Source: Sinorhizobium shofinae | GTDB taxonomy: Bacteria; Pseudomonadota; Alphaproteobacteria; Rhizobiales; Rhizobiaceae | Direction of reading: 5' to 3' | NCBI GenBank assembly: GCA_001704765.1 | Contig: MBFK01000150.1 | Coordinates: forward strand, 123,760 to 187,759 | Length of the DNA: 64,000 bases | Shown here: positions 17,671-25,374 of the stretch, in pieces | Numbering within the stretch: the stretch's first letter is position 1 | How the letters are laid out: the number at the start of each line of letters is the position of its first letter | Notes under the pieces: generated by a model | What the model was told of the DNA's origin: nothing | Databases searched by the model: none | Seen by the model: the letters and a program-made list of their open reading frames with translations, nothing else | Made by a program: the position numbers and the translations under genes

Positions 17671-18279
17671 TCAGTCTGGCATGATGCGGCCGGACGCCTC
17701 GGCGTTTTCGGGACGCGCGAGACCGTCACCACGTGCCGGGGGCTGCGGCGTCGGCACCGGCGGCAAGAGCAATTCCTCCAGGAAATAGGCAGAGAGTGCG
17801 GCGCGGCCGGAGAGCTCGGCCTTGTGGTAGACCGAGGTCGCCTGCTGACGAATTGTCGCTTCGCTCGCTCCGCGGATCCGGGCGATCTCCTTGTGGCTGA
17901 AACCCTTGAGGAGAAGCAACCCGACCTCCTGCTCCGCCTGGGTGCAGCCCCAGGCCGCAAATTGGCGCTGAATGGCTGCGCCGAGTTCCTGAAAATGATC
18001 GGCCAGGTCGGCGCGCCACTGAGCATTGCTCTCGCGAATGCGCGCGACCTTGTCGCGCAGATCGAGGTTGCCCGCCTCCTGCTCGCGAAGGCGCGACGAA
18101 AGCAGCGCCACGCAGGCCGAGCAGCCAACCAGAAGCGCGATGCTCACCGCCTCCGTCAGCAATTCTGCGACGGTCAGCTCCTCCTCCTCTTTCACCACTT
18201 CAAGGCCGAGCAACAGTGCAAAGGTACCCACCGCACCCGCGATCAAGATCTGCCGGCCGCGTCCCTTGGTCCAATCCAT
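17671..18279 (-). CDS. Membrane-tethered LuxR-type transcriptional regulator
   Basis: A 202-residue protein with two N-terminal transmembrane segments (about 11-24 and 44-61), a coiled-coil (about 62-100) and a LuxR-type helix-turn-helix (about 110-165). The DNA-binding core is EVGLLLLKGFSHKEIARIRG followed by SEATIRQQATSVYHKA. There is no receiver or autoinducer domain, so any signal must come through the membrane part. The tail is proline-rich. The ATG at 18279 has no obvious ribosome-binding site; a TTG at 18390 would overlap the upstream gene. It lies 103 bases downstream of the DUF4114 gene on the same strand and may regulate it. Confidence 0.72.
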   Translation of the reverse strand: MDWTKGRGRQILIAGAVGTFALLLGLEVVKEEEELTVAELLTEAVSIALLVGCSACVALLSSRLREQEAGNLDLRDKVARIRESNAQWRADLADHFQELGAAIQRQFAAWGCTQAEQEVGLLLLKGFSHKEIARIRGASEATIRQQATSVYHKAELSGRAALSAYFLEELLLPPVPTPQPPARGDGLARPENAEASGRIMPD

Positions 18280-18382
18280 CGTCAGTATCGCCGCAGGCGG
18301 CGGCGCCCCGCAACTCACAGTGCCGTCGCCATTGTGCGCCTGCCCTTGGACCTTCGCAACAGACAGGCGCCGATTGGCGGGC

Positions 18383-20134
18383 TCAGGCAAAGAAGAAACC
18401 GTCGGCGCTGAGCGACGCGATGCCCTTCAATCCACCGTCAGGAATTCCCTCTAAGTGCCCAGCGGTACCATCAAGATGATCGTCCCAGAGGCGTTCGAGG
18501 TGGCCGAAATCCACCGAATCCCCGTCCACGAGGAAACCGTCCCTCTTGTCGAGTTCGAAATCGGCGACCCGCCCGACACGATGGGTGCCATCGGCGAACA
18601 CAAAGGTGTCGTCGGCCACCCAGTCGTCGAGCGTGTCTTCCGCCGAATCTTCGGCCCCGTTGTCGCCCCCCTCCTCGGTTTGCTCGTCGTCAGGGACGTC
18701 GTCTCCGATTTCGCTGCTCAACTGGTTAATGCCTGCGCTTCCAGTTTTTCCGCCTCCGGCTTCGCGGATGAGTTGCTGGAGCGTTGAGGCCGGGATCGGT
18801 GCGTCGCTGACAGCAACGATCGCGTCATTGAAATCGCCGTCATATTCGGGACTGGTGTTCAGCCGATCCTCGAAGCCGATGATCTCGATGCCGCTTGCCC
18901 CTGCCGCGCCCGAAGAGACCCCGATCGCCTGCATGCTGCCGGCAGGGTTCAACAGATTGCCACCGTCATCGGCGCCGAGCGCGCTCAAGGGCTGGATCGG
19001 CAGGATGTTGCCGGCATCGTCCATGACGGTCGGGGCGAAGAGATCGTTCAAGTTGGCCGGCGCGCCGGTCAGCAGGTTCTTGAGTTGCAGGCCACCGTCA
19101 GTGAACTGGTCCAAATCGACGCCTATCTCGTCGGTGCCGCGCACCAGAAAGAGACACAGGGTCTGGCCGTCCGGAACGTCGACGGCGATGGATGTCCCGC
19201 TCGTCGCATCGGAGAGATCCGCGACGAGTATGCGTCCCTCGCTAATGGCTCCGGTCACCTCATCGATGAAATAGGCGCCCAGCGCATCGGCGCTGTCCGT
19301 GGAGCCCCCGAGCACCGTGACCTGTTTCGTCGTCCCGGTTCCGGCGAAGTCCGCCAAGTCGAGATCCCGTATCTCGGCGATATCCTCGATCGTCTTGGAT
19401 TCCTTGAGCTTCGCCAGGGCAGGCGTGACGTCGTCGCTATCGTCGGGATCCGCCTGGCCGACAATTCCGTTGCGGTAGAGCTCGACCGTCGACGTTACCG
19501 TACCGTCCGGCGCGACGGCGGTTTCGGTGATCTCGCCCACGCCGGGAGCGTAATATTTGAACTCGATACCGGTGGAGAGTGCCGAACTGTCGATGATCTT
19601 GATCACGTCGTCAAATTGCCCGAAGGACGTTTTGATGCTGAGCCCGGTCTCGGCGAGGATGCTTTCGTCCTCGGCGATGCCTGGTGCGAATTCCAGATAG
19701 TAGGCCGTGCCGAATTCCGGGCTCGCCTTCATCGCCCAGCCCGGTTGGTTGCCGGGATCGTCGGCCGACCACTGGCCGTCGTGATTAACGCCGATGAAAT
19801 TTCCGTTGTCGTCGTATTCGTAATTCACGACAATTTCGCCGAAGTACCAGACATTGCCGGCGGTATCCTGCGCATACCAGTCGAAGGTGTCCTCGATGAT
19901 CACATCGTCCTCGTAGACGGTATCGCGGATCACCGTGGTGGCGACACCGCGCACCTCAAACGTCGCAGAGGTGGTAAAGACGTCGTTGCGCTCCGTCGTG
20001 ACCTCGCCGGTGTCGGGATCGATCTCATCGCCCATGTAACTCAGGACGTGACCGGGGATCAGCGGGAGATAAGGGTTGTTGATCGGCGCTCCGGGGGTGA
20101 AGGTCGCCGCACCAAAATTGGGCAAAATGGCCAT
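18383..20134 (-). CDS. Large acidic secreted protein with DUF4114 domain
   Basis: A 583-residue, strongly acidic protein without a Sec signal peptide. Residues 1-240 carry an N-terminal domain with NPYLPLIPG, EDTFDWYAQDTAGNVWYFGE and EFAPGIAEDES, a pattern I know from many uncharacterised bacterial exported proteins. DUF4114 follows (about 290-450), ending in EIIGFEDR and YDGDFNDAIVAV. Residues 470-520 are a low-complexity Asp/Glu linker. The C-terminus (DDTFVFADGTHRVG... SADGFFFA) resembles type I secretion signals. Calcium binding is likely from the acidic loops. GGAGG lies 7 bases before the ATG. No ABC exporter is nearby. It is divergent from the porin-like gene. Confidence 0.72.
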   Translation of the reverse strand: MAILPNFGAATFTPGAPINNPYLPLIPGHVLSYMGDEIDPDTGEVTTERNDVFTTSATFEVRGVATTVIRDTVYEDDVIIEDTFDWYAQDTAGNVWYFGEIVVNYEYDDNGNFIGVNHDGQWSADDPGNQPGWAMKASPEFGTAYYLEFAPGIAEDESILAETGLSIKTSFGQFDDVIKIIDSSALSTGIEFKYYAPGVGEITETAVAPDGTVTSTVELYRNGIVGQADPDDSDDVTPALAKLKESKTIEDIAEIRDLDLADFAGTGTTKQVTVLGGSTDSADALGAYFIDEVTGAISEGRILVADLSDATSGTSIAVDVPDGQTLCLFLVRGTDEIGVDLDQFTDGGLQLKNLLTGAPANLNDLFAPTVMDDAGNILPIQPLSALGADDGGNLLNPAGSMQAIGVSSGAAGASGIEIIGFEDRLNTSPEYDGDFNDAIVAVSDAPIPASTLQQLIREAGGGKTGSAGINQLSSEIGDDVPDDEQTEEGGDNGAEDSAEDTLDDWVADDTFVFADGTHRVGRVADFELDKRDGFLVDGDSVDFGHLERLWDDHLDGTAGHLEGIPDGGLKGIASLSADGFFFA

Positions 20135-20590
20135 GACATGTCCTCCGAGGTGAGCGCGTCTCGACCGGCCCCAGCCGGCCGCTCCGCCGCCCGAGCATGC
20201 GGCGGCGACCGCCTTACGGGAATCCGGCAGGCGTGACGCGGAAAAGGCTTGACCGTTCAACGCGCTGGACGAGCCATCTTACGGATGTGAGATATGGTGG
20301 CCGCTCGATATCCGGTCATGGGCGACCGCCTCGTCCTGCAACCGTCGCCCGTTGGCTTGCCGCGCCCATGGGAACAATGCATCGGATGCGCTCAAACCCG
20401 CACCGGCATTGGTGCCAATCAAATCATCGGCTATGGTCTCGGCCGGGGCAAACAGGATGGCGGCCATGCGGATTTCCATTTCTTCGGTAGGAGGCAATAG
20501 CAAGTCCGCTGGCCGCAGCCTCGCCCTCGCGTGCCAATTCCGGCCAGCGTCGTGGCGCGCGGTCGGTGCGAAGGGCTGACGGGGATCTGT
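20135..20590. promoter_or_regulatory. Divergent intergenic region between the DUF4114 and porin-like genes
   Basis: 456 bases that must hold both promoters. No strong -35/-10 pair or dyad was seen. Two short overlapping reading frames (plus 20294-20500, minus about 20279-20476) exist but lack ribosome-binding sites, so they are not called as genes. Confidence 0.4.
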
Positions 20591-21757
20591 ATGCGTCGTC
20601 TCGCCGTCGCTTGCACCGGTGCCGTGTTGCTGAGCTTTCCGATTGGAGCGGTGGCCGAAGACCGGCTGCCGTTCCTTGTCGAAGGGTGCACGGTGCCCTG
20701 CGCGGGCTATGAGGTTTCGGCTGAACTCCAGAACGACTGGGTGTTTGCCGCCGATCCCTCCTTCCTGAAGTCCGACGAACTGGAACCGACAATCACGGTC
20801 GACCTGTTCCTCGCACCGACCGACAATCTGCGCTTCGTCGCCTCCATCATCACCGAGCACGTCGTCGACCCGGAAGTCGGCGAGAATGCGGTCTTTCAAG
20901 GCATCGGGACCTACTTGGCCGAACTCTACACCGCCGTCGAAACAGGCCCCGCCACCATAAGGGCAGGAAAGTTCGATACGATCTTCAGCCTTGCCAGCGA
21001 GGTCGCGCCGGGGATCAACGCGACGGAACTAGTCTCGGATATCGACGCGGACGAGCGCCTTGGCGCCGAGGTCGTGCTTGACTTCGGCGGCCTTGGCATG
21101 GAGCAGGCCCTGGCGGCGACTGCCTTCACGACCGACCGGTCGGTACTCAGCAATTCCCTGTTTACCCGACGCGGCCGCACGAGACTATCCGACGGCGGCG
21201 CCGGCAATACCGATGGCCTGTCCTCCTTCTCGATCACACTTGATGGCTGCAGGGGGGCGGAGCCGATCGATTGCTATTCGGAGGGTGATTTCGGCTACAG
21301 GCTCGGCATCCGATATCAAGCCGCCGGCGCGCAGAGCGGCGAAGACCAGGAGGACAGTCCTGGCGACGAACTGGCCTATCTGGCTGCCGCGACGACGAGC
21401 CTGGAACTGGACGAAATGACACTCAGATTACTCGGCCAAACCGCTTACCTTCGGCATTTCGACGGCGGCTCCGACGATGCCCTGCTTCTCACCGGCTCCG
21501 CTGCGCTTGAACTTGCGCCGGTGACTTATGTTGCGAGCTATACGCAGCAACTGAACCTTGTTGCCGGGGAACCGGACACACGCGAACATCTCGCTGATTT
21601 CGAAGCCATCTACGAGCCCCAGGAAGACACATCATTCGAAGGTTGGGAATTCGCCGCTGCCTACACGTTTGCGCGTGACGCCGACGAGACCGCCCACATT
21701 TTCAGCGTTCGAGCGGTGTTCAATTTCGACGGAGACGTGGAACTCGGGTCGCCGTGA
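20591..21757 (+). CDS. Porin-like outer-membrane protein
   Basis: A 388-residue protein with a signal peptide (MRRLAVACTGAVLLSFPIGAVA) and a body of alternating beta-strand-like segments ending in a hydrophobic strand (HIFSVRAVFNFDGDVELGSP). Repeated blocks such as TITVDLFLAPTDNLRFVASI and TIRAGKFDTIFSLASEVAPG are typical of phosphate-selective or general porin-like barrels. GGGG precedes the ATG at 20591. A disulfide is possible between the close cysteines CTVPC near the N-terminus. I cannot assign a substrate. It is divergent from the DUF4114 gene and may be co-regulated with it. Confidence 0.65.
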   Translation: MRRLAVACTGAVLLSFPIGAVAEDRLPFLVEGCTVPCAGYEVSAELQNDWVFAADPSFLKSDELEPTITVDLFLAPTDNLRFVASIITEHVVDPEVGENAVFQGIGTYLAELYTAVETGPATIRAGKFDTIFSLASEVAPGINATELVSDIDADERLGAEVVLDFGGLGMEQALAATAFTTDRSVLSNSLFTRRGRTRLSDGGAGNTDGLSSFSITLDGCRGAEPIDCYSEGDFGYRLGIRYQAAGAQSGEDQEDSPGDELAYLAAATTSLELDEMTLRLLGQTAYLRHFDGGSDDALLLTGSAALELAPVTYVASYTQQLNLVAGEPDTREHLADFEAIYEPQEDTSFEGWEFAAAYTFARDADETAHIFSVRAVFNFDGDVELGSP

Positions 21758-21938
21758 GACGCGAGCAGCAATGAGAGGTATTTTCGCCAATGCCCATCAT
21801 GGCGAAGGGCGGTGAGCTGCCTGACCACAAGCGAGCCGTCGTGATTGCCTGCGTCGAGCCATTCATCGTTGACTCCGCAGACGATCAGAGGAAAATTAAT
21901 TCCTTCTGCGTCACTACTCAAATGAAGGGACGCCTACG

Positions 21939-22409
21939 ATGACGATCGCAAGGAAACTCCAGAACTATATCGAGACCGAGGGTATCGATTACGACACCGT
22001 CCCTCACCACCGTACCGCAACGACCAGCCAGACGGCCGAAGCCGCCCATGTTCCTGGCAACAGGCTGGCCAAATCCGTGGTCGTTCACCACGAGATGGGC
22101 TACGTGCTCGCCGTCGTGCCGGCGACGCACCGAGTCGAGCTCTCGACGCTGCAGGATGTCATGAACCGGCGTCTGGGCCTCGCCTCTGAGGAAGAGGTCA
22201 GCACGCTCTTTTCCGATTGCGAGATCGGCGCAGTGCCGCCCATCGGATCGGCTTATGGCGTGCCGGTCATCCTAGACGAGAGCCTCGACCGGGCCAGCGA
22301 CGTCTATTTCGAAGGCGGCGACCACAGAACCCTCGTGCACATGAGCGGCACCAGTTTCCGCAACCTGACGAGGGATGCGCAGGTGGCCCGCTTCAGCCAT
22401 CCCGGCTGA
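21939..22409 (+). CDS. YbaK/ProX-type aminoacyl-tRNA deacylase
   Basis: A 156-residue protein of the YbaK/EbsC/prolyl-tRNA editing superfamily, which hydrolyses mischarged tRNAs in trans. Family positions are the invariant Lys in NRLAKSVVVHHE, AVVPATHRVEL and the C-terminal GSAYGVPVILDESLDRASDVYF followed by GGDHRTLVHMSG. AAGGGA precedes the ATG. It stands alone, with a hairpin 58 bases after its stop. Which amino acid it edits cannot be stated from sequence. Confidence 0.85.
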   Translation: MTIARKLQNYIETEGIDYDTVPHHRTATTSQTAEAAHVPGNRLAKSVVVHHEMGYVLAVVPATHRVELSTLQDVMNRRLGLASEEEVSTLFSDCEIGAVPPIGSAYGVPVILDESLDRASDVYFEGGDHRTLVHMSGTSFRNLTRDAQVARFSHPG

Positions 22410-22467
22410 GGGGCGCGGAAGAGCGCTTTAGCGGCAATCCGGGTGGTCGACGGGTTCGTTCCGCGAC

Positions 22468-22484
22468 ACTGCACTTCGTGCAGT
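22468..22484. terminator. Hairpin after the YbaK-type gene
   Basis: Perfect 7-base arms ACTGCAC and GTGCAGT enclose loop TTC, 58 bases past the stop codon. There is no long T-run, so this is a weak call. Confidence 0.4.
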
Positions 22485-22515
22485 CTCGGTCTGAAATTGC
22501 GTCTTCTGGAAAAGA

Positions 22516-22554
22516 ATGGCGCACCAGAAGAGCGTGCACTCATGGGCCCGCCAG
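22516..22554 (-). pseudogene. Degenerate copy of the tRNA-Arg 3' half (putative att relic)
   Basis: Bases 22516-22532 match the 3' end of the intact tRNA-Arg gene (25143-25159) at 16 of 17 positions in the same orientation, including the encoded CCA. A gapped resemblance continues to the variable-loop side at 22554 versus 25180. This is the expected footprint of an integration at a tRNA 3' end followed by decay. Confidence 0.6.
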
Positions 22555-22695
22555 TCGGCAGGCGGCAAAAGTTGCCAACCTGTAACGCGTCCGAGCGAAT
22601 ATTAAGGCGCTTCAGCACACGAACATCAGTCCTATCTCCCGACCGCCGAACCATTTGCTGGTGATCGTTGGAAACACCATGAACGAGAGCGGCAC

Positions 22696-23101
22696 ATGGC
22701 GAAAGTTATGAACTTGGCCAGAAGCGATTGGCTTTTTGGTCGCATTTCATTGACCGGTATCCTCCGCGGGCTATCACATACCCTGCAAATGCAGCGAGCA
22801 CGCGCTGGCGCGCCGTTGAAGGATTCCCAATCGATATTTGCAATGTCTTGGGAGCGAATCGGTCGGCGTATTCATTCGCGCGTCAAAAGGTCATTCGCCG
22901 GACGACGCGCTTGCTCTCCTCGATTCTCATCGAGATCAGCTTAAGAGCTTTGTTGGCAGGCACCTTGGTCCGGACTCGAACCGATACTTTCTGGGCTCGA
23001 AACTCCCACTGGATACCGATAATCAAGGCAATTGGGATAAGGCAATGATTGGCTGGCAAGCCAAGTCGACAAATATCAGGAAATCCTACACGCCGTGCTG
23101 A
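22696..23101 (+). pseudogene. Frameshifted remnant of an unrecognised protein gene
   Basis: Protein-like sequence continues through three reading frames. It begins in the frame of ATG 22696 (MAKVMNLARSDW), passes into the frame giving FWSHFIDRYPPRA and TRWRAVEGFPIDICNVLG, and then near 22840 into a frame reading ESVGVFIRASKGHSPDDALA, LLDSHRDQLKSFVGRHLG and NQGNWDKAMIGWQ, stopping at 23101. Two frameshifts are needed to read it as one protein of about 130 residues. I do not recognise the family. It lies inside the putative tRNA-Arg relic island. Confidence 0.55.
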
Positions 23102-23135
23102 GGCAGCCGGAGGGGAAGCAGGAATAGACGGCAAG

Positions 23136-23453
23136 TCACGCGCAAGAATCGGCGCCTCCATCAGAACGGCGTGCGGCGCATAGGCGACCGACGCTAGGAT
23201 ACCTCCTTCGAGCAACAGGCGGAGATGCTCGGCGGGCCGGATGTCCCGAGCGCTGGCCCATGTGGCCAACTTCGACTTGGACCAAGTAACCGGCTACATC
23301 GGCATCCGAAGCGCCCCTTCGCAACCGACCCGCTGCCTCAATAAGGTAGCTGTCGTATTCATCCGCAAAGGATTGACAATCATCGTCGTCCCAACTTTTT
23401 CCCGCCGATAGCAAGCCGATTGGCTCCCAGAGCGACCAGCCAATATCGCGCAA
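23136..23453 (-). pseudogene. Probable frameshifted small gene
   Basis: The frame from 23453 starts with plausible protein sequence (RDIGWSLWEPIGLLSAGKSW, then FADEYDSYLIEAAGRLRRGA, then DVAGYLVQVEVGHMG). This resembles small rhizobial proteins with a WDPIG...DEYD pattern. After about 23260 coding-like sequence continues in a different frame (ARDIRPAEHLRLLLEGGILA), while the original frame turns into arginine-rich noise. A single frameshift near 23260 explains this. If the longer frame is real, it is a 105-residue protein of unknown function. Confidence 0.45.
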
Positions 23454-23631
23454 TCGTCAAAACTCAATCTTCGATGGCGGTGTCAGTGGAGCCATTTCTC
23501 GTCCGTGGAGTTCAGCAATGATCCGAGATTAAATTGATAGTCGAGAGTCCGCAAAGTGCCGCCAACATCGGTATCGGTGAATGGCGGCTTGGGGTCGATA
23601 GTGTCAATCGGTCGAAAGCGGCCGACGACCC

Positions 23632-24711
23632 TCACAGCCGGGCGACTGCTTGCTGTTCCGAACCGTTCAAAGACGCAGGCGAATTGCAAATCAGCACAAG
23701 CTTTCCCCTCACCGATCCTTGGCCGAGCAATTCGTGCGCGCGACGCGCCTCACTCAGTGGTATTCGCTCGGCAACCACTGGCTTGATCTTCTTGTCGCGA
23801 AGCAGACCAAGCAGCGCACTCAAATCTTCACGAAACCATGCCGGCCTCCGCCGTTTCAAATATTGTATGCTGTAAGGCAGGATGCGCCGTCTGCCGGGCA
23901 AAAGGAAAGCGCGCAGCGCATACCACGCAGGTCGCAGTATGCCGCGGAGGCGGTAACGCAACCCGCCTGCCAACTGGCCCTTGTGCAGAAATGAAGTGAA
24001 GCCATAAGCGATAACCCGGCCATTTGGTTTCAGCGCCTGGAATGAGCGCCAAACATTGGTTTCGCCAACTCCGTCGAAGACAAAATCCACACCTTCGCCT
24101 GTCAGGCGGTGAATCTCTTCGACAAAGTCGGTCTTCTGGTAATCAATCGGAACAGCGCCCAAATCGGAAACGATCTGATGAGTTGCCAGTGATGCTGTGC
24201 CATACATTTCCAGGCCCACCAGTCGGCCGAGTTGCAATAAAGCCGTCCCGACCCCTCCGGTCGCACCATGGATGAGTGCCCGTTGTCCCGGTGAGACATG
24301 CGCGACGCGATGCATCATCTGATAGGCCGTAACGTAGTTCAGTACGAGGCTCACGGCCTCGGCCGGGTCAAGGCCAGATGGAACAGGAATGAGTTCACCC
24401 TCTGGTAGGCAGATGTACTGGGCGTAGCCGCCATGAATTGGCAGTGCTGCAACCATCTGACCGATCGCGGTCTGAGAGGTTCCGTCTCCGGCCTTGTCCA
24501 CCACGCCAACGATGTCCCATCCTGGCGTGAACGGCAGCGTCGTTTTTTCCGGATGAATACCCTCCCGCATCAGCATTTCTGCGAAGGAGACGCCGGCCGC
24601 GAGCACGCGCACCCGTGCTTCGCCTCGCCCCGGTTCCGGGGCCTCTTCCACTAGAGTTTCTAAGACCTCTGGCCCACCAAGACGGCGAACGATGATACGG
24701 AGCGACTTCAC
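23632..24711 (-). CDS. Zinc-independent quinone oxidoreductase / medium-chain reductase
   Basis: A 359-residue member of the MDR superfamily, quinone oxidoreductase branch. The NADPH-binding motif is HGATGGVGTALLQLGRL (about 150-166), followed by DLGAVPIDYQKTDF and VDFVFDGVGETN. Zinc-binding residues of alcohol dehydrogenases are absent. The GTG start at 24711 is chosen for GGGGAGG 5 bases upstream; longer in-frame starts reach 24840 without a site. The reading frame is intact, unlike its neighbours, although it sits inside the putative tRNA-Arg relic segment. It would reduce quinones or enones; the substrate is unknown. Confidence 0.85.
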   Translation of the reverse strand: MKSLRIIVRRLGGPEVLETLVEEAPEPGRGEARVRVLAAGVSFAEMLMREGIHPEKTTLPFTPGWDIVGVVDKAGDGTSQTAIGQMVAALPIHGGYAQYICLPEGELIPVPSGLDPAEAVSLVLNYVTAYQMMHRVAHVSPGQRALIHGATGGVGTALLQLGRLVGLEMYGTASLATHQIVSDLGAVPIDYQKTDFVEEIHRLTGEGVDFVFDGVGETNVWRSFQALKPNGRVIAYGFTSFLHKGQLAGGLRYRLRGILRPAWYALRAFLLPGRRRILPYSIQYLKRRRPAWFREDLSALLGLLRDKKIKPVVAERIPLSEARRAHELLGQGSVRGKLVLICNSPASLNGSEQQAVARL

Positions 24712-25143
24712 GACAGCCTCCCCAAGTTGAACTCGTTCCGCGGAGGCAGGCACGATGGCGTAGGATAACATGCGACGCGCCACCGTGCGAGGTTGCTCGA
24801 GAAAAGTATCCCTCCTGAGCCCGGCGGATCGGCGCCTCAACCCCGCCGATCTAGTCTTAGTCTAGGGGTGACGCTGACGTGAACCCGACAAGACTCTCTT
24901 TTTATCCAAGTCGCGAAATCAAGCCAGCGATCGTCAACTAATTGATGTACGCAGCCGCCCCGTCAGCAACTGCAGAATGAATCTCGCTGCCAGCTCGAAT
25001 GGTCAACCGCGAACGACATCCGCCAAGCCGGGTCGGTTGTGGGGAGAGGAGTGTTCACCGAAGATAGGTCAAGAGGCTGACCAAAAGGCAACGTAGTGGC
25101 CAAAAAGGCAAAATAGCGTGGCAATCGACAAGAAGCTAAGTGA
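24712..25143. other. Intergenic stretch between the quinone oxidoreductase and tRNA-Arg
   Basis: 432 bases without a supported gene. It contains the short direct repeat TAGTCT-TAGTCT near 24852-24863 and nothing else I can assign. By position it is the tRNA-proximal end of the putative relic island. Confidence 0.5.
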
Positions 25144-25220
25144 TGGCGCACCCGAAGAGATTCGAACTCCTGACCCCCAGATTCGTAGTCTGGTGCTCTA
25201 TCCAGCTGAGCTACGGGTGC
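25144..25220 (-). tRNA. tRNA-Arg(ACG)
   Basis: A 77-base cloverleaf on the minus strand with acceptor GCACCCG/CGGGTGC, D-arm GCTCAGCTGGATAGAGC, anticodon stem-loop CCAGACTACGAATCTGG (anticodon ACG), TPsiC arm containing GTTCGAATC, discriminator G and encoded CCA. ACG is read as inosine-containing and decodes CGU/CGC/CGA. Its 3' end is the likely integration site for the segment at lower coordinates. Confidence 0.95.
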
Positions 25221-25339
25221 TTGCCTGAAGCGGTGACCACCGCTTGCGTGGCGATCCTCTAAAGGGTCCTTTCGGGGATTGCAAGCGCCTTTCGGCAAAA
25301 AACTTCATTTTTGCGACGACGGTGGATGAGCCGGAAACG

Positions 25340-25369
25340 CCCGTTGCGGTAACAACCCCGCCGCAAGGG
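25340..25369 (-). terminator. Hairpin after the histidine kinase operon
   Basis: CCC-TTGCGG (25340-25342 and 25344-25349, one bulged G) pairs with CCGCAAGGG (25361-25369), 6 bases past the kinase stop. No strong U-run follows, so termination efficiency is uncertain. Confidence 0.45.
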
Positions 25370-25374
25370 AGGAG

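Noticed and set aside
20279..20500. Short frames on both strands in the DUF4114/porin gap
   Set aside because: Each is about 65 codons, mutually overlapping, without ribosome-binding sites; neither can be preferred as a real gene.
23483..23689. 68-codon minus-strand frame overlapping the end of the quinone oxidoreductase
   Set aside because: Some protein-like text (DPKPPFTDTDVGGTLRTLDY) but it begins inside another gene and lacks a start signal; may be another relic in the island but is not supported.
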